From the NCBI GenBank assembly GCA_017535315.1, contig JAFXUD010000087.1, forward strand, positions 27,298 to 91,297: a stretch of 64,000 nt of DNA, read 5' to 3'. Position 1 is the stretch's first letter; each line of letters begins with the position of its first letter. The stretch is from Victivallales bacterium (lineage in GTDB: Bacteria; Verrucomicrobiota; Lentisphaeria; Oligosphaerales; Oligosphaeraceae). Both the position numbers and the translations under genes were made by a program. The notes beneath the pieces were generated by a model. That model worked only from the letters and a program-made list of their open reading frames with translations, searched no databases and was not told the DNA's origin. Shown piece after piece: positions 54,370-63,733 of the stretch.

Positions 54370-54532
54370 AAGCCCCGCTGGGGCGATAGAATATAGCCGT
54401 GGGTGAAGCGAGCGCCTCGGGCGCGAGCGCAACCCACGGGAAGCGATTATCCCCACAGTCAAAGCCCCGCAGGGGCGACAGAATATAGCCGTGGGTGAAG
54501 CGAGCGCCTCGGGCGCGAACGCAACCCATGGC
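54370..54532 (+). repeat. modular palindromic repeat, copies 3a and 3b (forward orientation)
   Basis: Two tandem copies (54370-54440 and 54462-54532): AAGCCCCGCTGGGGCGATAG or AAAGCCCCGCAGGGGCGACAG, then AATATAGCCGTGGGTGAAGC, inner GCGCCTCGGGCGC and AACCCACGG. They fill the gap between the MBL and trpS genes and would be transcribed in the operon. Confidence 0.9.
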
Positions 54533-54579
54533 AAGCCCCCCACATTCACCAATCAATTGCAATAACCACAGGAATACTT

Positions 54580-55557
54580 ATGGCAAAAAAACGCATCCTA
54601 TCGGGTGTCCAGTCCTCTGGCACCCTTCATCTTGGAAACTACTTCGGCATGATGCGCCCCTCCATCCAGATGCAGGAGGACGACAACAACGAGTGCTTCT
54701 ACTTCATCGCGAACTTCCACGCGCTAACGCAGCTTCCAGAGCCTGCGCTCCTGCGCGAGCGCACCTTTAACGTGGCACTGGACTTCCTCGCCTGCGGCAT
54801 CAACCCCGAAAAGACGGTCTTCTTCCGCCAGTCCGACGTAAACGAGGTGCAGGAGCTCAGTTGGATTTTGAGCTGCCTCACGCCGATGGGCCTGCTCGAA
54901 CGCTGCCACAGCTACAAGGACAAGCTGGCGCACGGTCAGGAGGCCAACCACGGCCTCTTCGCCTACCCCGTCCTGATGGCCGCCGACATCCTGCTCTACG
55001 ATTCCAACGCTGTCCCCGTCGGCAAGGACCAGAAGCAGCACCTGGAAGTGACGCGCGACATAGCCATCCGTTTTAACAACCGCTACGGCGAAACGCTTGT
55101 CGTCCCCGAGCCGATGATTGCCGAAGAGGTCGCCGTGATTCCTGGCCTCGACGGCCAGAAGATGTCCAAGAGCTACAACAACGCCATTGAAATCTTCGGC
55201 GAGGGGAAGCCCATCCGCAAGAAGTTCATGAGCATTGTGACGGACAGCACGCCAATGGAGGCCCCCAAGACCCCCGATACCTGCAATGTCTTCAAGCTCT
55301 TCAAGCTGATGGCCACCCCTGAGGAACAGGAGGAATTGCGCCAGCGCTACCTCGCAGGCGGCATGGGTTACGGCCACGCCAAGCAGGCCCTCTACGAGAA
55401 GTATGAAGAGTATTTCCGCGAGGCACGCGAACGCCGCAAGGAGCTGGCCGCCAATCCGCAGAAGGTCGAAGACATCCTGCAAGACGGCGCATCACGCGCC
55501 CGTAAGGTCGCACGCGCCACGCTGGACCGCGTCCGTGCCGCTGTCGGCCTTGCCTGA
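54580..55557 (+). CDS. trpS: tryptophanyl-tRNA synthetase
   Basis: 325 aa, normal length. Class-I HIGH motif TLHLGN (His17, Gly19, Asn20) and KMSKS at residues 194-198 (GQKMSKSYNN). The central QSDVNEVQELSWILSC and GKDQKQHLEVTRDIA are TrpRS-specific. It charges tRNA-Trp. Separated from the MBL gene by the palindromic repeats, and followed after 4 nt by the membrane protein gene. Confidence 0.98.
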   Translation: MAKKRILSGVQSSGTLHLGNYFGMMRPSIQMQEDDNNECFYFIANFHALTQLPEPALLRERTFNVALDFLACGINPEKTVFFRQSDVNEVQELSWILSCLTPMGLLERCHSYKDKLAHGQEANHGLFAYPVLMAADILLYDSNAVPVGKDQKQHLEVTRDIAIRFNNRYGETLVVPEPMIAEEVAVIPGLDGQKMSKSYNNAIEIFGEGKPIRKKFMSIVTDSTPMEAPKTPDTCNVFKLFKLMATPEEQEELRQRYLAGGMGYGHAKQALYEKYEEYFREARERRKELAANPQKVEDILQDGASRARKVARATLDRVRAAVGLA

Positions 55558-55561
55558 AAAC

Positions 55562-56884
55562 ATGGCAGAGGAGCCCCAAAACACAGAACTGCTGCCCTTT
55601 TCAGCGGGCGAGAGCATCTGCGCACTCGTGTGGCTACCAACTTTCTGTGCATTGGCGCTTCTGCTTGATTACTTCTCTCCCTATTGGAAACTGCTGCATC
55701 TTCTCACTGGTGTCGTCTGCCTGACAGGCTCCCTTATTGCCGCTTCGTATATCCTGCTCAACCTACGCAGACTTCTGGGAGACACGCTCGACTGGAGTCT
55801 CAAGCGCCGAATGCTCTGCACAGTGCTTTGCATCATAGGCGGTCCCATGTTCTGCCACTGCCTCATCGTGGCAGTGGCCCAGAAAAAGCATCGCAAGGTG
55901 ACCGCAGGTTGCGCCGTCGCAGGCATCCTGCTGGGCGGTGCACAATGGCTCGGTGCCTTCTGGTTCCTGTTTGGCGTCCTGAAGTCCGACCGTGCGCAAA
56001 TGATGTTCTTCGCGTTATGTGCCATCTGCTCATACGCCCTAGCAGTCTTCAACACCCTCGATTTGCGCCGCACCGAAGACCTTATTTCCCGCCGCCAGCG
56101 GGTGCTTTTTGCCTCAGGCCTCGCCCTCTGGATGTTGCTTCTAGGTTGCGAAGTTTTTCGCGGCGTGAAGGTCAATACAGAAGAACAGAATGTTCTCTCC
56201 CAGATAAAAACTGCCATTGGCGGCCCAATCCCCACGCAGGAGGATCTTCTTGCCGCCTCCCCGCCAGTTGGCGATTTCACACCATTTCACCTGTTGATGT
56301 CACGCTCCAAGTCGCAGTTGGAGTTACCAGACCACGATTCCTCTCCTGAACAACTCCGTTCTTGGCTGGAAGAACACGCCTCCATCATCTCCGAGATTGA
56401 ACAGTTGGCGGGAGGGACAATCCCACGCCCAGCAGATTCTTCCCTTGGCATTTCGCTGTCAAGACGCGACCTATTCATTTTCTACGCGGCAAACGTCATT
56501 GACCTAAAAGGCATCGCCATGAAAGAGGAATCCTCGCTGAAACTGCTCGACAACCTCCAGACGGAATACCTGCGTTCACCAAATACCGACTTGTTTTTAT
56601 TCCAGTTTATTGAAGCGTGCAGAAAAGAGTGCGCAGGGGCTATCAATGTACCATACACGCCCATCCCCCCTCCAGACCCCAAAAAACAACTGGCCAACAA
56701 CACCGCCTTGCTGCATCACTGTGGAATTGCCCCTGGTTCATCCACCAGCAAAGGTCGCATAAGGGCCGCCATTCAATGTTTCGCGGGCCTTCCCATCCAT
56801 CTTTCAGATGAGCGCTTTCTGCCTACAGTCCTGAATGCAACTTTAACACAATACTACGAGGAAAACCATGGAATGGAAGATTAG
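55562..56884 (+). CDS. hypothetical membrane protein
   Basis: 440 aa from the ATG at 55562, directly after the trpS stop; the frame is open further back only inside trpS. Five to six hydrophobic segments in the first 200 residues, with a cysteine-rich TM (LCTVLCIIGGPMFCHCLIV). The remaining 240 residues are soluble, helical and charged, with a Pro-rich patch (TPIPPPDPKK). No domain is recognised. The 3' end overlaps the following amidohydrolase start by 17 nt, so the two are probably translated together. Confidence 0.8.
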   Translation: MAEEPQNTELLPFSAGESICALVWLPTFCALALLLDYFSPYWKLLHLLTGVVCLTGSLIAASYILLNLRRLLGDTLDWSLKRRMLCTVLCIIGGPMFCHCLIVAVAQKKHRKVTAGCAVAGILLGGAQWLGAFWFLFGVLKSDRAQMMFFALCAICSYALAVFNTLDLRRTEDLISRRQRVLFASGLALWMLLLGCEVFRGVKVNTEEQNVLSQIKTAIGGPIPTQEDLLAASPPVGDFTPFHLLMSRSKSQLELPDHDSSPEQLRSWLEEHASIISEIEQLAGGTIPRPADSSLGISLSRRDLFIFYAANVIDLKGIAMKEESSLKLLDNLQTEYLRSPNTDLFLFQFIEACRKECAGAINVPYTPIPPPDPKKQLANNTALLHHCGIAPGSSTSKGRIRAAIQCFAGLPIHLSDERFLPTVLNATLTQYYEENHGMED

Positions 56885-57659
56885 ACCAATCCCCGAGATC
56901 GACTACCCAATCATCGACGCACACGCACACCCCTACTTCAACCGTGACTGCCCTCTGACTGGCCCCAAGAACTACGACCAGTACCAGCAGGAGATTTCAG
57001 GCGCGGGTACCTCCTTCTTCTGCGGAACCTGCAACATCCGCAACGACGGCACCCTGCCCGATGTCGTCGAGAAAGAAAACGAAGCCGTCCTGCAGTGGCG
57101 TGAACACTTTGGCGAGCGCTTCTACCCAGGCGTCAACATCCACCCAAACTACCCAGAGGCCTCCATTGCCGCCGTCAAGCGCTTCTACGACATGGGCTTC
57201 CGCTGGGTCGGCGAAATCGCGGGCTATGTCCAGGGCTACCGCGAATACGCAACACCTGAAATGGCGAAGATTCTGGACGTCGTCAGCGAATTGGGCATGG
57301 TGCTCAACCTGCATCCCTCCAACATCGACGACCTCGACCGCCTGCTGACACGCCACCCGCGCCTGAAAATCGTTATCGCACACCCTGGCACCCCAGACTG
57401 CGACGCCAACTACACCCTCGCCGAAAAGCACCCCAACGCCTACTTCGACCTCTCAGGCAGAGGACTTTCCCGCTGGCACATGCTCCGCTGGGGCATCGAC
57501 CGCATCGGCGTCGAGCGGTTCCTCTTCGGCACCGACTACCCCGTCCTCAACCCCGCCTCGTTCATCGCGGGTCTCCTCTACGAGCCCCTTACCCCCGCTG
57601 AACGCAAGGCCATCCTGCACGACAACTTCTGCCACCTCACTGGCTTCACCACGAACTAG
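56868..57659 (+). CDS. amidohydrolase-2 family TIM-barrel hydrolase
   Basis: 263 aa, preceded by AGGAA. IIDAHAHPYF provides the HxH pair, NIHPNYPEAS and LNLHPSNID further ligands, IVIAHPGTPDCD the next His, and LFGTDYPVLNP the catalytic Asp: the PF04909 pattern, as in the gene at 24535-25353 but only distantly related to it. Cytoplasmic. The substrate is unknown. It ends the plus-strand run that starts with uraA; a GC-rich repeat follows. Confidence 0.9.
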   Translation: MEWKIRPIPEIDYPIIDAHAHPYFNRDCPLTGPKNYDQYQQEISGAGTSFFCGTCNIRNDGTLPDVVEKENEAVLQWREHFGERFYPGVNIHPNYPEASIAAVKRFYDMGFRWVGEIAGYVQGYREYATPEMAKILDVVSELGMVLNLHPSNIDDLDRLLTRHPRLKIVIAHPGTPDCDANYTLAEKHPNAYFDLSGRGLSRWHMLRWGIDRIGVERFLFGTDYPVLNPASFIAGLLYEPLTPAERKAILHDNFCHLTGFTTN

Positions 57660-57663
57660 CTCC

Positions 57664-57790
57664 TCTGTCCTGTGCGCCGCGCTTCTGCGCGGCGCAGGGG
57701 GCGCGGGGGGCGCAAGCCACCGTCCTTTGGCGCGGTGCAGCCCCAGGCACACCCCTATGGGGGGCGCGGGGGGCTCGCCCCCCGTCCTTT
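57664..57790. repeat. GC-rich dispersed repeat, copy 2
   Basis: CTGTCCTGTGCGCCGCGCTTC, a GCGGCGCAGGGGGCGCGGGGGG core and CCACCGTCCTTTGG (57664-57730), then a second GGGGGGCGCGGGG...CCCCCCGTCCTTTG unit to 57790. Homologous to 48176-48239 in the same orientation. It lies between convergent genes, where it could serve as a hairpin, and no T-run is present. Confidence 0.8.
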
Positions 57791-57831
57791 GCCAGGGCGG
57801 CCGCCTTGGCTACCACCACGCTACAGCCGAA

Positions 57832-60150
57832 TCAGTATTCCTTATACGCCACGCTTTCGGGCTCCACCACTAGCGTGCCCCCCTGTTCAGGCAGCTGTAC
57901 CGTGATGGGCTTTCTAGAGAAGTTGATGATGGTGGCCAGCTTGCGCCCATCCGCACGCTTGTGGATGGTGGCGCACCAAGCCTCATTAGGCGTAGTAGTC
58001 GTGATGGTGAGCCCCTCGCAACGCTGCCCGTCGAAATAGTAATCCTCGCGTTGTCGCACCTCGGTGGTCGCCTGGTTCAGTGCGACATGATAGGCGCCGT
58101 CAATCCAACTGCCAGGGTAGATGCCGAAAATCTCCGCCCCTTGCGCAGCCGCCATAACCGCCTTCAAGTAGATTTGTCGCGGTGTCAGGACATCCTCCAC
58201 AGGCGTGTAATGCCCCAGATGGGAGTTGTGCCTGGAGATAAATGAAATGGGGCAGAGCTGCTTTTTCAAGTGTTTGCGTGAGGCGTCATACTGGTCAAAC
58301 GCCTTCTTGCCATTGACGTGGTAGAGTGACAACATCGAGCCGTCCAAATGCGCTTCATTACGGCGCGGGTCCTTGGGGATGCTCCACCAGCGTGATTGAA
58401 CTGCCTTCGGGTCGTCGTAGTCAAAAAGATAGGTGTAGTCCCACACCTCGACGCCAGGCAGGGCCGCGCGCGCAGCATCGGCCATGAACGTGAGAATGCG
58501 TTCCGTCTGCTCCGTCCAGAAGAGCGCCCATTCGGTACTATGCTCCGCCTTGACCTCCTTTCCATCGGCGCAGGCTAGCTTGAAGCGCTCGTTGAACGCC
58601 TTGAGGCACTCCGCGCAGAAGCACCCCTTGGTGGGGATGCCCCAGGGCTCGAAGTCAAGCACGACCGCCTTGCTGGGCAGAAGAGAGTCTTTCACGCCAT
58701 CAAAGTAGCTTTTCCGTGCCTCCTCGCTCCGCGTCAGAGCGGTCGGACACAGAAACTTCTGCTCCTTGCCGTTGGCATCGACAGCGGCAGGCACGTCAGG
58801 GTACACCCCGACACTGCGGAACGGTCCGCCCCAAAGGGAGACATCCCACAGGATAAAGCCGTGCTTGTCCCGCAGACGCTCATCAATGAAATGCTGTTCG
58901 GGGTACTTCGCATAGTAGCGCCCTTTGCCGATGACGCCCGAGCGGACGTATGCCTCCGCAACGCGGTCCAGTAGCGTGATATCTGAAAAAGCAATGTCGG
59001 AGAGCGTGTAGGAGTGGGAATGGAAACGTCCAGGCGGCAGCGGTTGCATTTCAGGCAGCAGCACTAGGTCGAAGGCATCCTCCACGACAACTTCCTCGCC
59101 GTTCTTCATACGCCAGCAGATAGTGACATCCTTCGCCGTCTCAAAGACAAGGCTTATCTCCTCGCGCGGGTCCTTGCTGAACTGGCCACTTGGAATCTTC
59201 GCGACATTCCCTTCCATGACGAGCTGGTAATGCCTGTGGTCGGAGTTGCGTGTGCTCAGGAAGACCTCGGGTATCGTGACACCTTCGGGCAACACCCACT
59301 CCAGCGACGGCTCCGCCTCCTCTGGCCTGTCATAATTGATGATCCACGTCGCGGCGACAGGCATGTTCTTGAAGGAGTGCAGCACCTTTCGTCCGTTGAA
59401 ATTGCGCTCGTTTCCATCGACGGGTTCGCAGATGCAGCGCAACGCGGGTGTCTTCTGTGCCTTCTTCACCTCCGCCTGCGCCAGAGGTGCGTTGGAGATG
59501 CGCAGTTCGTCCAGAAAGCACTGCCCTGCATAGACCTTCTTGTTGCTGGTGGGGTAGTTGCCCAGCAGCAGCGGAAACTTCGATGCGGCGATGAAGGAAC
59601 CATCCGTCTGGACACGCGCCGCCTCGCGGCCATTTTCACGGATGACCACCAGCCCTTTTGTAAAATCGACAGAGAGCGTCACATACGCACCAAGCACCTT
59701 GGCCGAGCCTTCGACAGTATAGGCTTCTTTCCCGTCGCTGTATTGGAAGCGCCATTTCATGCCCCACCGCATCAGTGAGAAGCCGCCCTTCCCTGCATCC
59801 GTCTTGTTCCCGACGAGGTATTGGATGGAGCGCACGCCCACCTTGCAGTCAAGCACGATGTACAACTCCTCCATCTTTTCTGGGAACGGCGTCTTCGGCA
59901 CAACCGCATAGCTTTGAAGCTCGGGGAAGAAGCCCAGCGCCCGCCCGCCTGGCGAACTCTCGTGATAGCGTTCAGGATCGTTGGTTTCGTTCGTGTCGTT
60001 GTCCTTGTCCGCAGAAGGAATGTACTTCCCGTTGAAGCCCCCTCCACCAAGATCCACGATAGAGGCGTCATGCTCATCAAAGCGATAGTGAAGTAGAAAA
60101 TCTGCGCGCGTAGTCAAAACAAGAAAAAACAGGATGATAAATGGTCGCAT
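57832..60150 (-). CDS. secreted LamG-domain TIM-barrel hydrolase
   Basis: 772 aa with a short signal peptide (MRPFIILFFLVLTTRA). Residues about 18-235 are a LamG/concanavalin-like domain (FLLHYRFDEHDASIVDLGG, FPLLLGNYP, FLDELRISNAPL). A linker domain leads to a TIM barrel (about 380-700) with AVVLDFEPWGIPTKGCFCAEC, in which the strand acid is followed by a C-x-C-x2-C pattern, the same arrangement as in the 1143-aa protein at 25870-29301. A C-terminal beta domain (TIINFSRKPITVQL) resembles glycosidase caps. Putative extracytoplasmic glycosidase of unassigned family. Confidence 0.82.
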   Translation of the reverse strand: MRPFIILFFLVLTTRADFLLHYRFDEHDASIVDLGGGGFNGKYIPSADKDNDTNETNDPERYHESSPGGRALGFFPELQSYAVVPKTPFPEKMEELYIVLDCKVGVRSIQYLVGNKTDAGKGGFSLMRWGMKWRFQYSDGKEAYTVEGSAKVLGAYVTLSVDFTKGLVVIRENGREAARVQTDGSFIAASKFPLLLGNYPTSNKKVYAGQCFLDELRISNAPLAQAEVKKAQKTPALRCICEPVDGNERNFNGRKVLHSFKNMPVAATWIINYDRPEEAEPSLEWVLPEGVTIPEVFLSTRNSDHRHYQLVMEGNVAKIPSGQFSKDPREEISLVFETAKDVTICWRMKNGEEVVVEDAFDLVLLPEMQPLPPGRFHSHSYTLSDIAFSDITLLDRVAEAYVRSGVIGKGRYYAKYPEQHFIDERLRDKHGFILWDVSLWGGPFRSVGVYPDVPAAVDANGKEQKFLCPTALTRSEEARKSYFDGVKDSLLPSKAVVLDFEPWGIPTKGCFCAECLKAFNERFKLACADGKEVKAEHSTEWALFWTEQTERILTFMADAARAALPGVEVWDYTYLFDYDDPKAVQSRWWSIPKDPRRNEAHLDGSMLSLYHVNGKKAFDQYDASRKHLKKQLCPISFISRHNSHLGHYTPVEDVLTPRQIYLKAVMAAAQGAEIFGIYPGSWIDGAYHVALNQATTEVRQREDYYFDGQRCEGLTITTTTPNEAWCATIHKRADGRKLATIINFSRKPITVQLPEQGGTLVVEPESVAYKEY

Positions 60151-60213
60151 GGTCGTGAAGCCACCTAATCGGTACGTTTGCTAGAACCTCCGATCAAGCG
60201 TGAAATTACCTCT

Positions 60214-62565
60214 TTACAATGAGAAGACAAGAATACGGCCTGAATAGTCAGGGACGAAGAGCCGTCCGTCCGCGAAGACTGGAGTTCCGAGAAGCGGGCA
60301 GCCCACATCAAAGCGTGCAAGCACCTTGCCGTCTGCAGGATTGACGGCATAGAGAACGCCGTCTACTCCTGCGCAAATAAGTCGTCCATCGACCATTACG
60401 GGCGATGCCTCCATGGTGATTTGCGGCCCACGGTACTGAATCGTCGAAAGGATGGCTTTCTTCATCGTCTCCTTCATGTCCCAAATCGGTTTCAGGGTCT
60501 GCAGGTCGAATGCGCAACAGCCAACCGCGCTGGTTCCGCAAAACGCCACGTTGCCAGAAAACAGCGGCACAGATGCCACATGCATCTTCACGGGCTTTGC
60601 CATCACGCGCACCACTTCGCCATTTTCAGGATTGAAGACAGCGGCTCCCCATCTGCCGTCGCAGCGCAGCAGCGTGCCGTCTGCGAGAACGGTCAACGTC
60701 GGCTGGAAGAGGAATCCCGCCTTGCTTTCAACCGCCCTCGTATTCCACAAAAGCTTTCCCGTGGCTGCGTCAAACGCCTGGAGATAGCCCCAGTTCACGG
60801 TCAGGAAAAGCTTCCCGTTGTGATAGACAGGCCCCATCGTGCTGCCGAAGACCTCTCTGCCCGCCTCGACCGTCCACACCGTCTTGCCTGTCTCGCAGTC
60901 AACGGCACGCAGTGACGTGCCGCAGCCGCCATAGACGTGTCCATCGCCAAGGCAGGGTGCCGAATGGCAGTTGTCATCAATGTTAACCGTGCTCGGCAAG
61001 TTCTTCCACACCTCCTTGCCATCAGCGGCGTTCAGCTTGAAAATTCTGTTGCGGGCATCGACACCGTAGACGAATTGTCCGTCCAAGACAAGCGAATTGC
61101 GTACGCTGAAGCCCGTCGTATAACGCCATGCGACCTTTCCCGTCGCGATATCGACTGCGCAGACGCCGCCTTCACGGGAGTTGTTCTCGTCCTCAAGGCC
61201 GAGGATGGCAAGGCCGTTGGCAATAACTGGCTTGCCGAACAAACTTTTCCGTGGGAAGCACAACGTATCCACCAGGTGGAAAAAGCCGTCTTTATCCGTG
61301 CTTATATCGGCTGTCAAAGTGTTTGGTTTATTCGCAATGCGAACAGTCATGCTAACCTTTCCATCGACGGTGTCGCACTTCCTTCCGAGTGTCCACAACC
61401 AAGAAGTACGGCGTTCCATTGGAGCAACCTTTCCATCAATGACTGCGGAAACCGCGTCAACTTTGCATGTCGTGCCAAAGGCCGTGGCCGTCACCTTCCC
61501 CTTGGCATCGCGCAAGGCCGCAAGAAGAGGAGGATTGATGTTGGTTTCCACCAGCTCCGTCGTGCAGTTGGCATCCTTGTCGATGTGGAAAATGCGAATG
61601 GCGCCAGGCATGTTTCCTGCGCCGCCGCTCCGTGACTGCCCCGTGTTCCACATCGGTATCGGCAGATCGACGCTTGCCTCGTACCAATGCGTATGCCCGT
61701 ATGCCAAGCCGATGACCTTCCAGGAGCTGAGGTCAAAGGAGTTCGCAATTCCTTCACCGAGATATGTCGTCACACCAAAAAACGGTTTCCAAAAATGGTC
61801 GAAGAAAAACACGGGCGCACCCTTTGGCCAGGTGTCAAGCAACGACTTCGTGAACGCAACGATTTCTGGGTGCGTATAGCTGGGGCGGCGGTCGCCATTC
61901 CCCATCGGCAGGACAATGAAGAGGACATCCCCCTCCACGAACGCATACCGCGTCGGTCCGCACTGCGACTCGTAGAACGCATCGCCGCTCCCATGTTCGC
62001 CGACGAGGTCATGATTGCCCAGTGTGACGTATGCGCGAATGCCTCCAAACGACTCCGCCTTCATCTCCTGCCCCGACATTTTTATGCCGTTCTCCCTGCA
62101 CAAATCGCCTGTGGAAATGACGAACGCGCAATCATCCGACAGACCACGTTCCCCAACTCCACGGTAGAAGGCAAGGCTGCTCCCGCCATGTTCCTGGTCG
62201 GAAAACTGAATGAAGCTGAACTCCTTTCGGCGTGTACGGGGCACCAGTCGAAAATCAATGCCTGTTGTCTTCTTTGCGGACACCGTCTGCCAGAAAACAT
62301 CGTTTTTCGACGACGAGGACGCCGTCGCCACACCTTCTGCCTGACGGTCTGCGGGGACAACGACCGATACCGTCCTTGTCTTCGGATTGTGCGTCAGCAA
62401 ATAGCCGCCGTCCGCATCGGTCAACACGACCTTGAAACCATCTGTCACGCGGATTCCAGCCAGCGGCCTCCCCGCTTCATCGATAACACGACCAGTATAA
62501 TCCGCAAAAACACACATCACGGTCAACAATATGATCCATGCCTGCAAACGTAAAAATCTCATCAT
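60214..62565 (-). CDS. secreted metallophosphoesterase fused to a PQQ-like beta-propeller
   Basis: 783 aa from the ATG at 62565 (AGGAGA 7 nt upstream). Signal peptide (LQAWIILLTVMCVFA). A carboxypeptidase-regulatory-like beta domain (about 23-110: GRVIDEAGRPLAGIRVTDG) precedes a calcineurin-like phosphoesterase core (about 115-330): FIQFSDQEHG, VISTGDLCREN, LGNHDLVGEHG and AYGHTHW. A C-terminal phosphoesterase-associated domain follows to about 420. From about 430 a PQQ-binding-like beta-propeller has AVDIATGKVAWRY, LNAADGKEVWK, DCETGKTVW, FDAATGKLLW and VNPADGKVL blades. Unusual architecture for this size. Substrate unknown. Confidence 0.9.
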   Translation of the reverse strand: MMRFLRLQAWIILLTVMCVFADYTGRVIDEAGRPLAGIRVTDGFKVVLTDADGGYLLTHNPKTRTVSVVVPADRQAEGVATASSSSKNDVFWQTVSAKKTTGIDFRLVPRTRRKEFSFIQFSDQEHGGSSLAFYRGVGERGLSDDCAFVISTGDLCRENGIKMSGQEMKAESFGGIRAYVTLGNHDLVGEHGSGDAFYESQCGPTRYAFVEGDVLFIVLPMGNGDRRPSYTHPEIVAFTKSLLDTWPKGAPVFFFDHFWKPFFGVTTYLGEGIANSFDLSSWKVIGLAYGHTHWYEASVDLPIPMWNTGQSRSGGAGNMPGAIRIFHIDKDANCTTELVETNINPPLLAALRDAKGKVTATAFGTTCKVDAVSAVIDGKVAPMERRTSWLWTLGRKCDTVDGKVSMTVRIANKPNTLTADISTDKDGFFHLVDTLCFPRKSLFGKPVIANGLAILGLEDENNSREGGVCAVDIATGKVAWRYTTGFSVRNSLVLDGQFVYGVDARNRIFKLNAADGKEVWKNLPSTVNIDDNCHSAPCLGDGHVYGGCGTSLRAVDCETGKTVWTVEAGREVFGSTMGPVYHNGKLFLTVNWGYLQAFDAATGKLLWNTRAVESKAGFLFQPTLTVLADGTLLRCDGRWGAAVFNPENGEVVRVMAKPVKMHVASVPLFSGNVAFCGTSAVGCCAFDLQTLKPIWDMKETMKKAILSTIQYRGPQITMEASPVMVDGRLICAGVDGVLYAVNPADGKVLARFDVGCPLLGTPVFADGRLFVPDYSGRILVFSL

Positions 62566-62713
62566 TGACGTGTCTCCTGTTGCTATAGAAATGCTTTGTT
62601 CCCCCAAAAGGAGTGATAAAGAATCTAAACGACCTCCCCCGTCACCCGACCATCCGCCCGATGGCTCTTGATGTCATCTTCCCATGAAAACATAGTTTGA
62701 ACACCTTTGCATA

Positions 62714-63547
62714 TTAATGTTCTTCGGTCAGTTCGAGATCGCATGTTCTGGCAATCCACTCGCGTAGGTATGCTTCTGTAGGCAGACCAACACCCATGAC
62801 GGAATTGGCTTCGAATACCAGGCCATCCACGCGACCTGCCTCCAGCATTTCAAGGCCGAAATCGCACTGGAACTTCATCAGTTCCATATCGACCGCCTCG
62901 CGCTTCGTAAAGTCAAACATATAGATACCCAGCAGCTTCTTATGCCTTGGGCATCTTTGTTCAAGCTGCTGGAGGCGTTCTGGCAGCAAAGGCAGTTCCT
63001 CCGAACGCCATGTCCAGACAACCAGGCCATCGATTTCATCCAGAACAGATTGCGCCACCTCATCCATGCCATGCATGTATGCCGTCACCCAAATTGGCAT
63101 GGGACGCGCTGCGTGCGACAGTGTTTTCCGTATGCCGCGTATGCAACCGAGCAGCTCTTCTGTATGCTCCTGTGGTTTTGCGCCGAAGCGCGCAAAGAAA
63201 TCGTCCAGATAAGTACCGCAGATATTGTCGTATTTGCGGCTCAGCTCGCAGATGAAATCTTCTTCATTGCCGTTTCGCCAGCCACTGCTGCCGCACGAGC
63301 TCCACATCACGCGCTTAAGAGGGCGAAAGCTTTCGCAATACTGGCAGGCATCATTGGTGAAGGGAACTGGCTCCCCTGTTTCACTGGTAACCATGATGAT
63401 GTTCGGCACACCCAGCATGAAGGCACCCTCGGCAGGGGTGATTCGAGAGCCATTGCGCCGTTCTCTATGCCCTAGAGCATTCAGCAGCGGATCATCCTGA
63501 TGGGCACGCACACCAAACAACCAGTATTTGTCTATCGCTTTTGTCAT
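62714..63547 (-). CDS. TIM-barrel-like protein, function unknown
   Basis: 277 aa from the ATG at 63547; an ATG 39 nt upstream is in frame, but the shorter form starts directly with the predicted fold (MTKAIDKYWLFGVRAHQDD). No signal peptide. Alternating helices and strands, with ICGTYLDDFFARFG in the position where the neighbouring secreted hydrolases carry LDE/LDF, and a late VDGLVFEANSVMG strand. A CQYCESF and a WSSCGSSG segment contain cysteines. It may be a cytoplasmic relative of the TIM-barrel hydrolases nearby; no family is recognised. Confidence 0.7.
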   Translation of the reverse strand: MTKAIDKYWLFGVRAHQDDPLLNALGHRERRNGSRITPAEGAFMLGVPNIIMVTSETGEPVPFTNDACQYCESFRPLKRVMWSSCGSSGWRNGNEEDFICELSRKYDNICGTYLDDFFARFGAKPQEHTEELLGCIRGIRKTLSHAARPMPIWVTAYMHGMDEVAQSVLDEIDGLVVWTWRSEELPLLPERLQQLEQRCPRHKKLLGIYMFDFTKREAVDMELMKFQCDFGLEMLEAGRVDGLVFEANSVMGVGLPTEAYLREWIARTCDLELTEEH

Positions 63548-63733
63548 TGATTCATTAATTAGAATAAGCTTTTTCCGAAGCCCCACCCGTGGGGTGGGTC
63601 TAATGTAGCCATTTTTGTAGGGGTTGTCAAATCGGCTTTTTGATATTCAATAAGTCACTTTTTGGGCTTTAATGCATTTTTGGAAAAAGTTGTCTAAATT
63701 TGAACATAAAATTTTACAGGGGTAGGTAGTAAA

